From contig NZ_BOPG01000019.1 of assembly GCF_016863635.1 (NCBI RefSeq), forward strand, positions 62,001 to 126,000: a DNA stretch of 64,000 nucleotides, read 5' to 3'. Position numbers and translations under genes: made by a program. Below are positions 15,589 to 24,035 of the stretch, piece by piece. This DNA is from Virgisporangium aurantiacum. Lineage in GTDB: Bacteria; Actinomycetota; Actinomycetes; Mycobacteriales; Micromonosporaceae. The number at the start of each line of letters is the position of its first letter. The first letter of the stretch is position 1. A model generated the notes under the pieces. That model had not been told where the DNA came from and did not search any database. It was given only the letters and a program-made list of their open reading frames with translations.

Positions 15589-16833
15589 ATGAACGACATG
15601 GACCGCCGACGCGTCGGGATCGTCGCGGTGCTCGGTGCACTGACCGCGATCGGGCCGCTGACGATCGACCTCTACCTGCCGGCGCTGCCCGCCATCCGGG
15701 CCGACCTGGCGACCTCCGCCGCCGGTGTCCAGCTGACGATCACCGCGACGATGGTGGGGATGGCCGTCGGCAACCTGCTGGTCGGTCCCCTCTCCGACCT
15801 GTTCGGCCGGCGCCGGCCGCTGCTGGTGGGCCTGCTGGTGCACGTCGTGGCGTCGGTGCTGTGCGCCGCCGCCACGGACGTCACCGTGCTGGCGGCCCTG
15901 CGGGTGCTGCAGGGCGTCGCGGTGGCCGCCGCCGGCGTCATCGCGACGGCCGTGCTCCGCGACCTGTGCAGCGGTTCCGTGTTCGCCCACCTGCTGTCGC
16001 GCCTGCTGCTCATCCCGACGGCGGCACCGATCGTGGCGCCGACGATCGGCGGCGTGATCCTGCGGTGGACCCAGTGGCGCGGCGTGTTCGTGGTGCTCGC
16101 CGTCGCCGTCGTGGTGCTGATCGCCGTGGTCGTGGTCGCGCTGCCCGAGACGCTGCCGCCCGACCGGCGCCGACCCGCCCGCCTGTCGAGCACCACCGAC
16201 GCGTTCCGTACCCTCACCCGCGACCGCACGTTCGTCGGCTGCGCGGTCGTGGCGGGCCTGTCCATGGCCGCGCTGCTCGCCTACGTGGCCGGCTCGTCGT
16301 TCGTGTTCCAGGAGGAGTACGGCCTCAGCGAGCAGCAGTTCGGTTTCGTCTTCGGCGCCGGGGCCATCGGCCTGGTCGGTGCGACCCAGCTCAACGTCCG
16401 GTTGCTGCGTCACTTCCCGCCGGAGCGGATCCTGGCCGGCGCGATGCTGACGGGCGCCACGACGGCGGTCGTGCTGGTGGTGTGCGCGACGACCGGTTTC
16501 GGCGGCGTCGCCGGCATCCTCGTGCCGCTCTGGCTGACGATCGCGACGGTCGGGCTCGCGTTCCCCAACACGCCCGCCCTGGCGATGTCCCGCCACGGAG
16601 CGATCGCCGGCACCGCCGCGGCTCTCCTCGGCGCCGTGCAGTTCGGCGTCGGTGGCGCGGCCGCCCCGCTGGTCGGCCTGCTCGGAACGGGCCTCGGCGC
16701 CGGCACGGTCGCCATGGCGACCGTCGTCGCCGCCGCGATGATCCCAGCCGCCGTGGTCGCGACCGTCCTCTGTGGACGCGTCAATTCGGTGGACGCGGAG
16801 CCGGTGGCCGTTGCAGGCTCCGTGCGTGTCTGA
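15589..16833 (+). CDS. Bcr/CflA-type MFS drug exporter
   Basis: A 414-residue 12-TM major facilitator protein. LTIDLYLPALPAIRADL in the first helix is the signature of the Bcr/CflA subfamily, and GPLSDLFGRRRPLLVGL is MFS motif A in the loop after TM2. Substrates of the subfamily are small antibiotics and sulfonamides, exported with proton entry. The start is preceded by GAGGAG at nine bases. The next gene begins inside its last codons, suggesting one transcript with the phosphotransferase, which would pair efflux with inactivation. Confidence 0.8.
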   Translation: MNDMDRRRVGIVAVLGALTAIGPLTIDLYLPALPAIRADLATSAAGVQLTITATMVGMAVGNLLVGPLSDLFGRRRPLLVGLLVHVVASVLCAAATDVTVLAALRVLQGVAVAAAGVIATAVLRDLCSGSVFAHLLSRLLLIPTAAPIVAPTIGGVILRWTQWRGVFVVLAVAVVVLIAVVVVALPETLPPDRRRPARLSSTTDAFRTLTRDRTFVGCAVVAGLSMAALLAYVAGSSFVFQEEYGLSEQQFGFVFGAGAIGLVGATQLNVRLLRHFPPERILAGAMLTGATTAVVLVVCATTGFGGVAGILVPLWLTIATVGLAFPNTPALAMSRHGAIAGTAAALLGAVQFGVGGAAAPLVGLLGTGLGAGTVAMATVVAAAMIPAAVVATVLCGRVNSVDAEPVAVAGSVRV

Positions 16834-17782
16834 CGCCGGGTCCGAGTCCGTGTCCGTGTCCGAGTCCGTGACGGTCACCAAGCTGCACGACGACGAAGTC
16901 GACATCGACGCGTCGCTCGTGGCGCGCCTGCTGGCCGGGCAGTTCCCGGCCTGGGCCGGGCAACCGGTCCGGCTGGTCACCTCGTCGGGCACCGACAACG
17001 TGACGTTCCGGGTGGGCGCCGACCTCGCCGTCCGCCTGCCGCGCACCGCCCGGTTCCAGGGCCAGGTGGAGAAGGACCTGGCGTGGCTGCCCCGGCTGGC
17101 GCCCGAGCTTCCGCTGGCCGTCCCGCACCCGCTGGCCCTCGGGTCGCCGACCGACGAGTTCCCCCTCGCCTGGGGCGTCTACCGCTGGCTCGACGGCACG
17201 GCGTTCCAGTTCGACCGGCTCGCCGATCCGTCGGCCGCCGCCCGCGACCTCGCCGCGTTCGTCAACCGCCTGCAGCGGATCGACCCGACCGGCGCGCCGA
17301 CCCCGCCGGCCGACCCGTTCAGCCGCGGCACGCCGCTGGCACCGCGCGACGAGCTGTTCCGGGCGGCGGTCGACGAGCTCCGGGACGACTTCGACGCGGG
17401 GCTCCTGCTCGACGCGTGGGAGGCGTCGCTCGCGGTAGGCCCGTGGGACGGGCCGCCCCGGTGGATCCACGGCGACCTCATGCCGGGCAACGTGCTGGTG
17501 GCCGACGGCCGGCTCACCGCGGTCATCGATTTCGCCACCGCCTGGGCCGCCGACCCCGCGGGCGACCTGCTGGCCGCCTGGTACCTGTTCAGCGGCGACT
17601 CGCGCCGCGCCTTCCGCGACGCGCTCGACGTCGACGAGCACGCCTGGGCCCGCGCCCGCGGCTGGGCCCTGTCCCTGACGATCATCGCGATCCCGTACTA
17701 CCGCACCCGCTTTCCCGATGCGGCGGGCCGGGCCGCACCCCGCGTCGCCGAGCTGCTGGCCGACTTCGTCGCGGAACGGTGA
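16826..17782 (+). CDS. Aminoglycoside/choline-kinase-fold phosphotransferase
   Basis: A 318-residue APH-superfamily kinase. WIHGDLMPGNVLV is the catalytic loop (HGD-N) and VIDFATAWAADPAGDL the metal-binding DFxxA segment. Many such actinobacterial proteins are labelled aminoglycoside phosphotransferases without a known substrate. GTG 16826 lies in the end of the exporter gene. An alternative GTG at 16868 would remove an odd Ser/Val/Glu tract coded by alternating TCCGTG and TCCGAG, and matches the family start (KLHDDEVDID) better. It is cotranscribed with the Bcr/CflA exporter. Confidence 0.7.
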   Translation: MSDAGSESVSVSESVTVTKLHDDEVDIDASLVARLLAGQFPAWAGQPVRLVTSSGTDNVTFRVGADLAVRLPRTARFQGQVEKDLAWLPRLAPELPLAVPHPLALGSPTDEFPLAWGVYRWLDGTAFQFDRLADPSAAARDLAAFVNRLQRIDPTGAPTPPADPFSRGTPLAPRDELFRAAVDELRDDFDAGLLLDAWEASLAVGPWDGPPRWIHGDLMPGNVLVADGRLTAVIDFATAWAADPAGDLLAAWYLFSGDSRRAFRDALDVDEHAWARARGWALSLTIIAIPYYRTRFPDAAGRAAPRVAELLADFVAER

Positions 17783-17794
17783 GCGGAACGGTGA

Positions 17795-18502
17795 TCAGCC
17801 CTTTGCCATTGCCTCGCGGCGGATCCACCGGAGCAGCGTCGGGTTGTCGGCGGTGGTGACCACGCTGACTGTGGTGCGGAGGTAACGGACGTCGTCGAGC
17901 ATGGCCAGCAGGCTCGCGGCCAGGTCGGTGCGCGCGGTGAACCGGCCGTCGGCGTGCCCCTCGACAACCGTGTAGTCGGTGGGCGACGGCAGGTGGTAGA
18001 GCCCGTTCGGGCGCACGATGGTCCAGTCGAGGTCGCTGGCGCGGACCAGCGCCTCCATCCGGCGCATGTCGTCGTACAGCGTTCTGCCCAGCACGCGCGT
18101 CACGTAGGGCAGCAGGACCCGGTTGAACAGGAACCCGCCGTCGGAGTAGGGGTGCGGGTCGACGCCGGTCGAACTGACCACGGCGAGCCGACGCACCCCG
18201 TGCCGTTTCATCGCGGCGACGACGTTCCCCACCCCGCGCGAGTAGGTGCTGATCGGTTCCTTCCCGGCGGGCACCCCGAGCGTCGACAGGATCGCGTCCC
18301 GTCCCGCGACGGCCGTGTCGACCGCCGTGTCGACAGCCGTCGGATCGAGCACGTCGGCGCCGACCACGTCGAGCCGGTCGTGCCGCAGCGGGAACGAGTG
18401 CGGCTGCCGGGTGACCGCGGTGACCTCGTGCCCGGCGGCGAGCGCCTGGGCGGTGAGCAGGCGGCCGGTGGGTCCGTTGGCTCCGAACACGGTGATGCGC
18501 AT
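17795..18502 (-). CDS. Atypical SDR, NAD(P)H-binding oxidoreductase
   Basis: A 235-residue atypical short-chain dehydrogenase. The dinucleotide motif is VFGANGPTGRLL (5-16), GxxGxxG type, and STLGVPAG and VVSSTG strands follow. It lacks a YxxxK pair, as in NmrA/biliverdin-reductase-B-like proteins that bind NAD(P)H and may sense redox state. The start has AAGGAAGG upstream. It is separated by two bases from the ECF41 sigma gene and is the last gene of that operon. Confidence 0.75.
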   Translation of the reverse strand: MRITVFGANGPTGRLLTAQALAAGHEVTAVTRQPHSFPLRHDRLDVVGADVLDPTAVDTAVDTAVAGRDAILSTLGVPAGKEPISTYSRGVGNVVAAMKRHGVRRLAVVSSTGVDPHPYSDGGFLFNRVLLPYVTRVLGRTLYDDMRRMEALVRASDLDWTIVRPNGLYHLPSPTDYTVVEGHADGRFTARTDLAASLLAMLDDVRYLRTTVSVVTTADNPTLLRWIRREAMAKG

Positions 18503-18504
18503 GA

Positions 18505-19431
18505 CTATCCTTCCTTCGGATGGAGCGGCCGGGTGGCCGCGCGCAGGGCCGCCCAGGAGTCGCCCACCGGGCCCACGTGTCCGAGCTTGTCGGGGTTGCT
18601 CACCGTACGGATCGTCTGGATCCGCCCGTCGAGGATCTCGAACGTCCAGGTGTTGAGGACCCTGCCGTCGGCGTCCCGGAAGATCGCGCCCGGTTGGCCG
18701 TTCACCTCGCGCGGCTCCAGCGCCGCTCCGGCCCGGGCGAACAGCGGGACGAGCGCGGCGAGCACCCGGGTCACGTTCCCGGCGCCGACGAACCGCTCGG
18801 CCCACAGCGGGGCCTTGCCGCCGCTGTCACCGACGAGTTGCACGTCGGCGGCGAGCATCGCGGTCAGCCCGTCGACGTTCCCGTTGCGGAAGGCGTCGAG
18901 GAACCGGCCGGCGAGTTCGGTGCGCTCGGCCCGGTCGGCCGCGAACCGGGGCCGTCCCTCGTCCATGTGACGGCGTGCGCGCACCGCGAGCTGGCGGCAC
19001 GCCGCCTCCGAGCGTCCGACCGCCGTCGCGACCTCGCCGAAGCCGAACCCGAACACCTCCCGCAGCACGAACACCGCGCGTTCGAGCGGGCTGAGCCGCT
19101 CCAGCAGCAGCAGCGCCGCCATCGACACCGAGTCGGCCAGCTCCGCCGAGCGCTCGGGGTCCTGGTACGGGTCGGTCAGCAGCGGTTCGGGGAACCACGG
19201 CCCGGGATACTCCTCCCGCCGCACGCGCGCCGAGCGCAGCACGTCGATCGCGATTCGGGACACCGTGGCCGACAGGAACGCCTTGGTCGACGCGGGCCGG
19301 GTCGCTGCGGCGGAATAACGCAGCCAGGTCTCCTGGACCGCGTCCTCGGCCTCGCCCACGCTGCCGAGAAGCCGGTAGGCGATCGCGAACAACAACGGGC
19401 GCAGCTCCTGGAACTCCTCCAGTTTCGTCAC
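18505..19431 (-). CDS. ECF41-type RNA polymerase sigma factor (SigJ-like)
   Basis: A 308-residue extracytoplasmic-function sigma factor. Region 2 includes LLFAIAYRLLGSVGEAEDAVQETWLR (13-38), and region 4 the helix-turn-helix RAVFVLREVFGFGFGEVATAVGRSEAACRQLAVRAR. The last about 120 residues are the SnoaL-like regulatory domain of group ECF41, with the characteristic GDSGGK (DGGGK-like) and NPDKL motifs; in that group the extension replaces an anti-sigma factor. The GTG start overlaps the upstream oxidoreductase stop as GTGA. A sequence identical to the published ECF41 promoter precedes the operon (20383-20409), so it should activate itself. Confidence 0.9.
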   Translation of the reverse strand: MTKLEEFQELRPLLFAIAYRLLGSVGEAEDAVQETWLRYSAAATRPASTKAFLSATVSRIAIDVLRSARVRREEYPGPWFPEPLLTDPYQDPERSAELADSVSMAALLLLERLSPLERAVFVLREVFGFGFGEVATAVGRSEAACRQLAVRARRHMDEGRPRFAADRAERTELAGRFLDAFRNGNVDGLTAMLAADVQLVGDSGGKAPLWAERFVGAGNVTRVLAALVPLFARAGAALEPREVNGQPGAIFRDADGRVLNTWTFEILDGRIQTIRTVSNPDKLGHVGPVGDSWAALRAATRPLHPKEG

Positions 19432-20339
19432 GCCAGCTCCTGCTTGAAGCCCTGGCGCCAGGACGGGTAGCGCAACTGCCAGCCGAGCTCCCGCTTGGCC
19501 TTGGCGTTGGAGAAGCCGCGCCCCTCGGTCATCATCGTCACCGCCACCGGGCCGGCCAGCGGCCGCGCCAGCCACGTCGGTATCCGCATCGGTGGCTTCG
19601 CTCCCGCGCACTCCGCCAGGTAGGGCAGCCACTCGTTCGCCGGTGCCGGCTCGTCGTCGACGATGTTGAACACGCCTCGCGCCCGTTGCTCCACGACCAG
19701 GACGGTGGCGTCCGCCGCGTCGTCGAGATGCACCCATGAGCTGTGCCCGGCACCGTTCCCGACCACCGGGTACTGCCGCTTGCGGACGAGTTCGACCTGG
19801 TCGTCGGTGGCGCCCGGCCCGTAGAACGCGCCGTACCGCAGCACCGCGCCGTTCGCCTTCAGCACCACGTCCTCCAGATGACGGATCGCCGCCGCGCCCC
19901 TGCCCGTGCTCGTCGGGTCGAGCGGGTCCTCCTCGGTCTTCACCCAGCCGCCCTCGCGGACGCCGTTCCAACTGCCGTAGCTCTGCGCGACGACGTGCGC
20001 CACCCCGACCGCCTCGGCGGCGGCCAGCAGGTGGTCGGTCCCCTCGGTGCGCAGCCGGTTGGTGGTGGCGAACCAGCGGTCGAAGTGCTTGATGTCCGGT
20101 TTACCGGAGATGGCGGTCATCTGGTGGACGATCACGTCCGGCCGGGCCGTGGCCACCGCCTCACCGACCGACGCCGCGTCCAGCCCGTCCATCACCACGG
20201 CCTCGGCACCGGACCGCGTCACGAGGCCCAGCTTGGCCGCGCTCGTGGTGGTGGCCGTCACCTGATGGCCGCGCGCCACCAGTCGCGGCACCAACCGCCG
20301 GCCGAGAACCCCGGCCCCGCCCGCCACGAAAACCCGCAT
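19428..20339 (-). CDS. NAD-dependent epimerase/oxidoreductase, ECF41 operon
   Basis: A 303-residue extended SDR. VFVAGGAGVLGRRLVPRL (3-20) is the NAD(P)-binding motif. YGSWNG and RYGAFYGPG follow the usual fold, while the YxxxK site is not obvious. Oxidoreductases or epimerases of this type are among the classic partners of ECF41 sigma factors, together with carboxymuconolactone decarboxylases. ATG 20339 is used because it places the glycine motif correctly. The ECF41-type promoter lies 44 bases upstream, so this is probably the main target gene. Confidence 0.8.
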   Translation of the reverse strand: MRVFVAGGAGVLGRRLVPRLVARGHQVTATTTSAAKLGLVTRSGAEAVVMDGLDAASVGEAVATARPDVIVHQMTAISGKPDIKHFDRWFATTNRLRTEGTDHLLAAAEAVGVAHVVAQSYGSWNGVREGGWVKTEEDPLDPTSTGRGAAAIRHLEDVVLKANGAVLRYGAFYGPGATDDQVELVRKRQYPVVGNGAGHSSWVHLDDAADATVLVVEQRARGVFNIVDDEPAPANEWLPYLAECAGAKPPMRIPTWLARPLAGPVAVTMMTEGRGFSNAKAKRELGWQLRYPSWRQGFKQELA

Positions 20340-20382
20340 GACCTGCACCCTCCGCCGTACGTGTCCTGTCTACGGAACCCGA

Positions 20383-20409
20383 GACGAGACAGTCCGGCCG
20401 GCTGTGACA
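20383..20409 (-). promoter_or_regulatory. ECF41-type promoter
   Basis: On the minus strand, TGTCACA (20409-20403), a 16-base spacer, then CGTC (20386-20383). This equals the consensus TGTCACA-N16-CGTC described for ECF41 sigma factors. It lies between the ROK gene stop and the oxidoreductase start and would drive oxidoreductase, sigma factor and the small SDR. Confidence 0.8.
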
Positions 20410-20422
20410 TGCGCAGGGAAAT

Positions 20423-21346
20423 TCAGACCCGGGTCATCATGTCCAGCGCCAGTTCGGCGGCGCCGCGACAGCCGGCCTGGTCGCCGAGCGCGGCCGGCAC
20501 GACCGGGGGTGCCGGCGTGAGCGTCAACCGGCGGTCGAGCGCCTCGACCAGCGGCGTGAACAGCAGCGGGCCGGCCAGCGCCAGCCCGCCACCGATCACG
20601 ACCGTGCCCGGGTCGTACAGCGTGACGCCGATGCTGAGCCCGTCGGCGAGCGCGGCGACCGTCTCCGCCCACACGGCGCGGGCCGTGTCGTCGCCGCTGC
20701 CGGCGAGCATGGCGACCGTGCGGGCCGTCGCCGTCCGGCCGGAGCGCCGCTCGTACCGCCGCGCCACCGCCGTGGCCGACGCGATCGCCTCCAGGCAGCC
20801 GAGACCACCGCACCCGCAGGGCGGCCCGGCCGGCCGGACCACGACGTGTCCGATCTCCCCGGACCGGCCGCTGGAACCGGGGTCGGTCCGGCCGTCGACG
20901 ACGTACGCGCCCGCGATGCCGGTGCCGATGGCCACGAACCAGGCCGTGCCCACGCCCCGGCCGGCGCCGAACCTGGCCTCGGCGACGGCGCCGGCGCGCA
21001 CGTCGTGGCCGAGCGCCACCGGCAGGCCGAGGTCCGCCGCCACGATGTCGCGCAGCGGCACGGACCGCAGGCCCAGGTTCGCCGACCAGATCGCCACCCC
21101 GTCGGCCTCGTCGACCACACCCGGCGCGGCCAGCCCCACCGCCACCGCGGTCAGCCCGCTCTCCCGGGCCGTCCGGGCGAGGCGCTTCGCGAGGTCGACG
21201 ATCGTGCGGACGACCGCTGCGGGCCCGCGGTGCGCACCGGTGTCCACGCGCCGCGTGTGGTGGACGGTGCGCGCGGCGTCGACCAGCGCGCCCTTGATCT
21301 GCGTTCCCCCGACGTCGAGCGCGATCACGACGTCCGGGGCGGTCAT
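20423..21346 (-). CDS. ROK-family sugar kinase
   Basis: A 307-residue ROK protein without an N-terminal DNA-binding domain, hence a kinase rather than a repressor. ALDVGGTQIKGALVD (9-23) is the phosphate-1 motif; ALGHDVRAGAVAE holds the catalytic Asp; GEIGHVVVRPAGPPCGCGGLGCLEAIAS is the ROK signature with its zinc-binding Cys/His cluster. Glucose, N-acetylglucosamine, N-acetylmannosamine and allose are known substrates. Its start overlaps the aldolase stop by four bases, so it works in the SIS/aldolase pathway controlled by the DeoR regulator. Confidence 0.85.
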   Translation of the reverse strand: MTAPDVVIALDVGGTQIKGALVDAARTVHHTRRVDTGAHRGPAAVVRTIVDLAKRLARTARESGLTAVAVGLAAPGVVDEADGVAIWSANLGLRSVPLRDIVAADLGLPVALGHDVRAGAVAEARFGAGRGVGTAWFVAIGTGIAGAYVVDGRTDPGSSGRSGEIGHVVVRPAGPPCGCGGLGCLEAIASATAVARRYERRSGRTATARTVAMLAGSGDDTARAVWAETVAALADGLSIGVTLYDPGTVVIGGGLALAGPLLFTPLVEALDRRLTLTPAPPVVPAALGDQAGCRGAAELALDMMTRV

Positions 21347-22221
21347 GCCGGTACCGGCGCCGGATCCGGCCGCGCCGAGTCCGACCGTGCCGGATCCAGC
21401 CGCGTCAGGGTCTCGGCCACGGTGCGGGCGACCGCGTCGCGGGCGGGGGCGAGGTACCGGCGCGGATCGACGATGCCGGCGCCGGCGTCGAGCGCACCAC
21501 GCAACGCGCGGGTCAGCGCGACGTTCAGCGCCGTACCGATGTTGATTTTCACGAGCCCGTGCGCGATCGCCGCGGCCAGTTCCGGTTCGCCGACGCCGGA
21601 CCCGCCGTGCAGCACCAGCGGCACCGGCACCGCGGCCCGCAGCCGCGCGACGAGGTCGTGGTCGAGGGTCGTGGTGCGGGTGGTCATCGCGTGGCTGGAT
21701 CCCACCGCGACGGCGAGCGCGTCGAGCCGGGTGGCGGCGACGAACCGGGCCGCTTCGGCCGGGTCGGTCCGGACGCCGGGCGCGTGCGCGCCGTCCTTGC
21801 CCCCGATCGCGCCGAGCTCCCCCTCCAGCCACAGGCCGTGCCGGTGGCAGAAGTCGGCGGCGGCAGCGGTGGCCGCCACGTTGTCGTCGTACTCCAGCGC
21901 CGACGCGTCGTACATGACCGAGCTGAAGCCGCACGCCGGCGCCTGGTGCAGCAGCGTCACGTCGGTGACGTGGTCCAGGTGGAGGGCGGCGGGCACCGAG
22001 GAGGTCGCGGCCAGCGCCGTCGCCGCGGCGGCGAACGGGGCGAGCCGGCCGCCGTGGAACGTCACCGCGTTCTCGCTGATCTGGAGGATCACCGGCCGGC
22101 CGACGGACTCGGCGCCGGCGAGCACCGCTTCGACGTACTCGAGCGTGATGACGTTGAAGGCGCCCACCGCGTGGCCGGCGGCCGCCGCCGCCGTGACGAG
22201 TTCGCGGGTGTGCGTCAGCAC
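21343..22221 (-). CDS. Class II ketose-bisphosphate aldolase (KbaY/GatY/FbaA-like)
   Basis: A 292-residue zinc-dependent aldolase. GAFNVITLEYVEAVLAGAE near residue 20, ALHLDHVTD (78-86, zinc-binding His and catalytic Asp), MYDASALEYDDN, LEGELGAIGG and VLHGGSGVGEPEL follow the family order. The gene set (SIS isomerase, ROK kinase, DeoR) points to tagatose-1,6-bisphosphate or a related ketose phosphate rather than central glycolysis. GTG 22221 overlaps the SIS gene by seven bases. The C-terminus is extended by a Pro/Ala/Arg tail of about 18 residues. Confidence 0.85.
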   Translation of the reverse strand: MLTHTRELVTAAAAAGHAVGAFNVITLEYVEAVLAGAESVGRPVILQISENAVTFHGGRLAPFAAAATALAATSSVPAALHLDHVTDVTLLHQAPACGFSSVMYDASALEYDDNVAATAAAADFCHRHGLWLEGELGAIGGKDGAHAPGVRTDPAEAARFVAATRLDALAVAVGSSHAMTTRTTTLDHDLVARLRAAVPVPLVLHGGSGVGEPELAAAIAHGLVKINIGTALNVALTRALRGALDAGAGIVDPRRYLAPARDAVARTVAETLTRLDPARSDSARPDPAPVPA

Positions 22222-23090
22222 GACGGGGCCAGAATCACCGCGCGGTGCAGCAGGCGCGGGCGGTCCGGGTCCAGGCCCCGCTGATCGGCCATCGCCACGG
22301 CGAACCGTTGCGCGAGAACCAGGTCGGCGAGCGGGTCGAGGCCGCTGACGTACAGGCGGGCACCGGTGGCGGCGACCGTTTCGGCCATCCCGTCGGGTGC
22401 GGTTCCGATCTGCCACACCAGGCTGCGGTGCGTGGGAACGGCCATCGGGCCGTGCCGGAACTCGGTCGCCGGGTAGGACTCCGCCCACGACTGCGCGGCC
22501 TCCCGCACCTTCAGCGCCGCCTCGTGGGCGATGCCGACGGCCCAGCCGGACCCCAGGAACACCGTCTGCTCGACGGTTGCCGGGTCGACCGGCAGCGGCA
22601 TCGTCAACGCCCGCTCCGCCTGGCCGACCACCTCGGTGAGGTCCGCGCCGAACGCGGCGCGCACGGCGGCGAGCACCGTGGTCGGGAACCGGGTCTGCAC
22701 CACGCTGCGCTCGTCGGCGTACGGGTAGACGACCTGCGTGTCGGTGACCGCGCCGACCGGCGTGGCCGCGTTGGCGACGACGGCCACCCGGTGGGTTCCG
22801 GCGGGCTGGCGCACCAGCGCGTCGACGATCTCCGTGGTGGTGCCGGAGCGGGTGAACGCGACCACCCGGTCGTACCGACGTCCCCCGGTGAGCTGGCCGG
22901 CGCAGGCCGCGTCCGTTTCCCCGTACCCGGCCCGCTCCCGCAGCGCGGCGAAGCACTGCGCGACGAACCACGAGGTGCCGCACCCGATCGCGAGCACCCG
23001 CTCACCCGGTGCGGTCACCGCGTCGGCGACGGTGTCGAGGTGCTCCACCGCGCGTCGCCACGTCGTCGGCTGGCTGCGGATCTCGTCCAT
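22215..23090 (-). CDS. SIS-domain sugar-phosphate isomerase (AgaS/GlmS-like)
   Basis: A 291-residue double SIS protein resembling the isomerase half of GlmS and the AgaS/FrlB family, which deaminate or isomerise amino-sugar phosphates. AIGCGTSWFVAQ (about 35-46) and FTRSGTTTEIVDAL form the first phosphate site; FLGSGWAVGIAHEAALKVREAA the second; TEFRHGPMAV contains the conserved His. ATG 23090 is preferred; two upstream GTGs (23096, 23102) are possible. It is first in the operon with aldolase and ROK kinase, divergent from the DeoR gene. Confidence 0.8.
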   Translation of the reverse strand: MDEIRSQPTTWRRAVEHLDTVADAVTAPGERVLAIGCGTSWFVAQCFAALRERAGYGETDAACAGQLTGGRRYDRVVAFTRSGTTTEIVDALVRQPAGTHRVAVVANAATPVGAVTDTQVVYPYADERSVVQTRFPTTVLAAVRAAFGADLTEVVGQAERALTMPLPVDPATVEQTVFLGSGWAVGIAHEAALKVREAAQSWAESYPATEFRHGPMAVPTHRSLVWQIGTAPDGMAETVAATGARLYVSGLDPLADLVLAQRFAVAMADQRGLDPDRPRLLHRAVILAPSC

Positions 23091-23113
23091 CGTCACGGTC
23101 ACCGGCCGACCGT

Positions 23114-23160
23114 ATGCTCGCGTCTGACCAGCGGTCCACGGATGACGGGCAAACGAGCAT
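23114..23160. promoter_or_regulatory. Candidate DeoR operator pair
   Basis: ATGCTCG (23114-23120) and its reverse complement CGAGCAT (23154-23160) sit 33 bases apart in the divergent SIS/DeoR gap. DeoR proteins often bind spaced half-sites. Seven matching bases can arise by chance, so confidence is modest. Confidence 0.35.
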
Positions 23161-23194
23161 TCCAGGATGCGCACTTCGGGGAGGACCGACGACG

Positions 23195-23971
23195 ATGCCG
23201 GGTACGTTGCGACGCGCCGACCGGGTCACCGCCATCGTCGACCGGCTGGGCTCGCAGGGTTCGGTTCAGGTGGACGCGTTGGCCGCGGAGTTCGCGGTCT
23301 CCGCCGCCACCATCCGGCGCGATCTGCAGTCGCTGGAGGACCAGAACCTGTTGCGGCGCAACCATGGCGGCGCCGTCGCCGTGAACCTCGGCGCCGAACT
23401 GCCGGTGCGCTACCGGATCGGACAGCGCCGGGACCAGAAGCGGGCCATCGCGAAGGCGGCCGCGGCCCGGTTGCCGCACGGCCGGCTCATGCTCGGACTG
23501 ACCGGCGGCACCACCACCCACATGGTGTCCCGGTTGCTGGCCAACCGGTACGACCTGGCCGTCGTCACCAACGCCCTGAACATCGCGGCGGAACTGTCGG
23601 CCCGGCCGCGGACGCGGGTGCTGACGACCGGCGGGTTGACGCGTTCGCAGTCCTTCGAGCTGGTCGGCCCGATCGCCGAACAGGTGCTGGCCGGGTTCGA
23701 CCTCGACGTCGCCGTCGTCGGCGTCGACGGGATCACCGCCGCGCACGGCCTCACCACGCACGACCGGCTCGAAGCGGCCACCAACGCGGTGATGATCCGG
23801 CAGGCCCGGCGCGTCATCGTCGTCGCCGACGCCTCGAAGATCGGACGGGCGTGGAGCGCCCGCATCTGCCCTCTCGGTGACGTCGACGAGCTGGTGACCC
23901 ACCGGTCGGCCGATTCCGCCGCGCTCGACGCGATCCGGGCCCGTGGCGTCGAGGTCGTGCTGGCGGCCTGA
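23195..23971 (+). CDS. DeoR-family transcriptional repressor
   Basis: A 258-residue DeoR/GlpR regulator. The helix-turn-helix VDALAAEFAVSAATIRRDLQSLEDQNLLRRNHGGAV (about 26-61) is followed by the phosphosugar-binding DeoRC domain with LGLTGGTTTHMV and GVDGITAAHGLTTHD. Start ATG 23195 has GGGGAGG eleven bases upstream. It is divergent from the SIS-aldolase-ROK operon, which it most likely represses until a sugar phosphate binds. Confidence 0.85.
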   Translation: MPGTLRRADRVTAIVDRLGSQGSVQVDALAAEFAVSAATIRRDLQSLEDQNLLRRNHGGAVAVNLGAELPVRYRIGQRRDQKRAIAKAAAARLPHGRLMLGLTGGTTTHMVSRLLANRYDLAVVTNALNIAAELSARPRTRVLTTGGLTRSQSFELVGPIAEQVLAGFDLDVAVVGVDGITAAHGLTTHDRLEAATNAVMIRQARRVIVVADASKIGRAWSARICPLGDVDELVTHRSADSAALDAIRARGVEVVLAA

Positions 23972-23999
23972 GAGCCGTTGACCGTTCCGGGGAGCGGGG

Positions 24000-24019
24000 A
24001 TTACGGTCAAGCCCCAAAT
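24000..24019. promoter_or_regulatory. GGTCATG dyad, copy 1
   Basis: ATT-AC-GGTCAAGCCC-CA-AAT, 17 bases before the GTG of the secreted beta-propeller gene, inside a longer stretch (23981-24020) that is repeated after that gene. Copies 2 and 3 lie at 26056 and 27342 with identical spacing of ATT and the core. Confidence 0.45.
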
Positions 24020-24035
24020 TCCCGAGGAGGTATCC

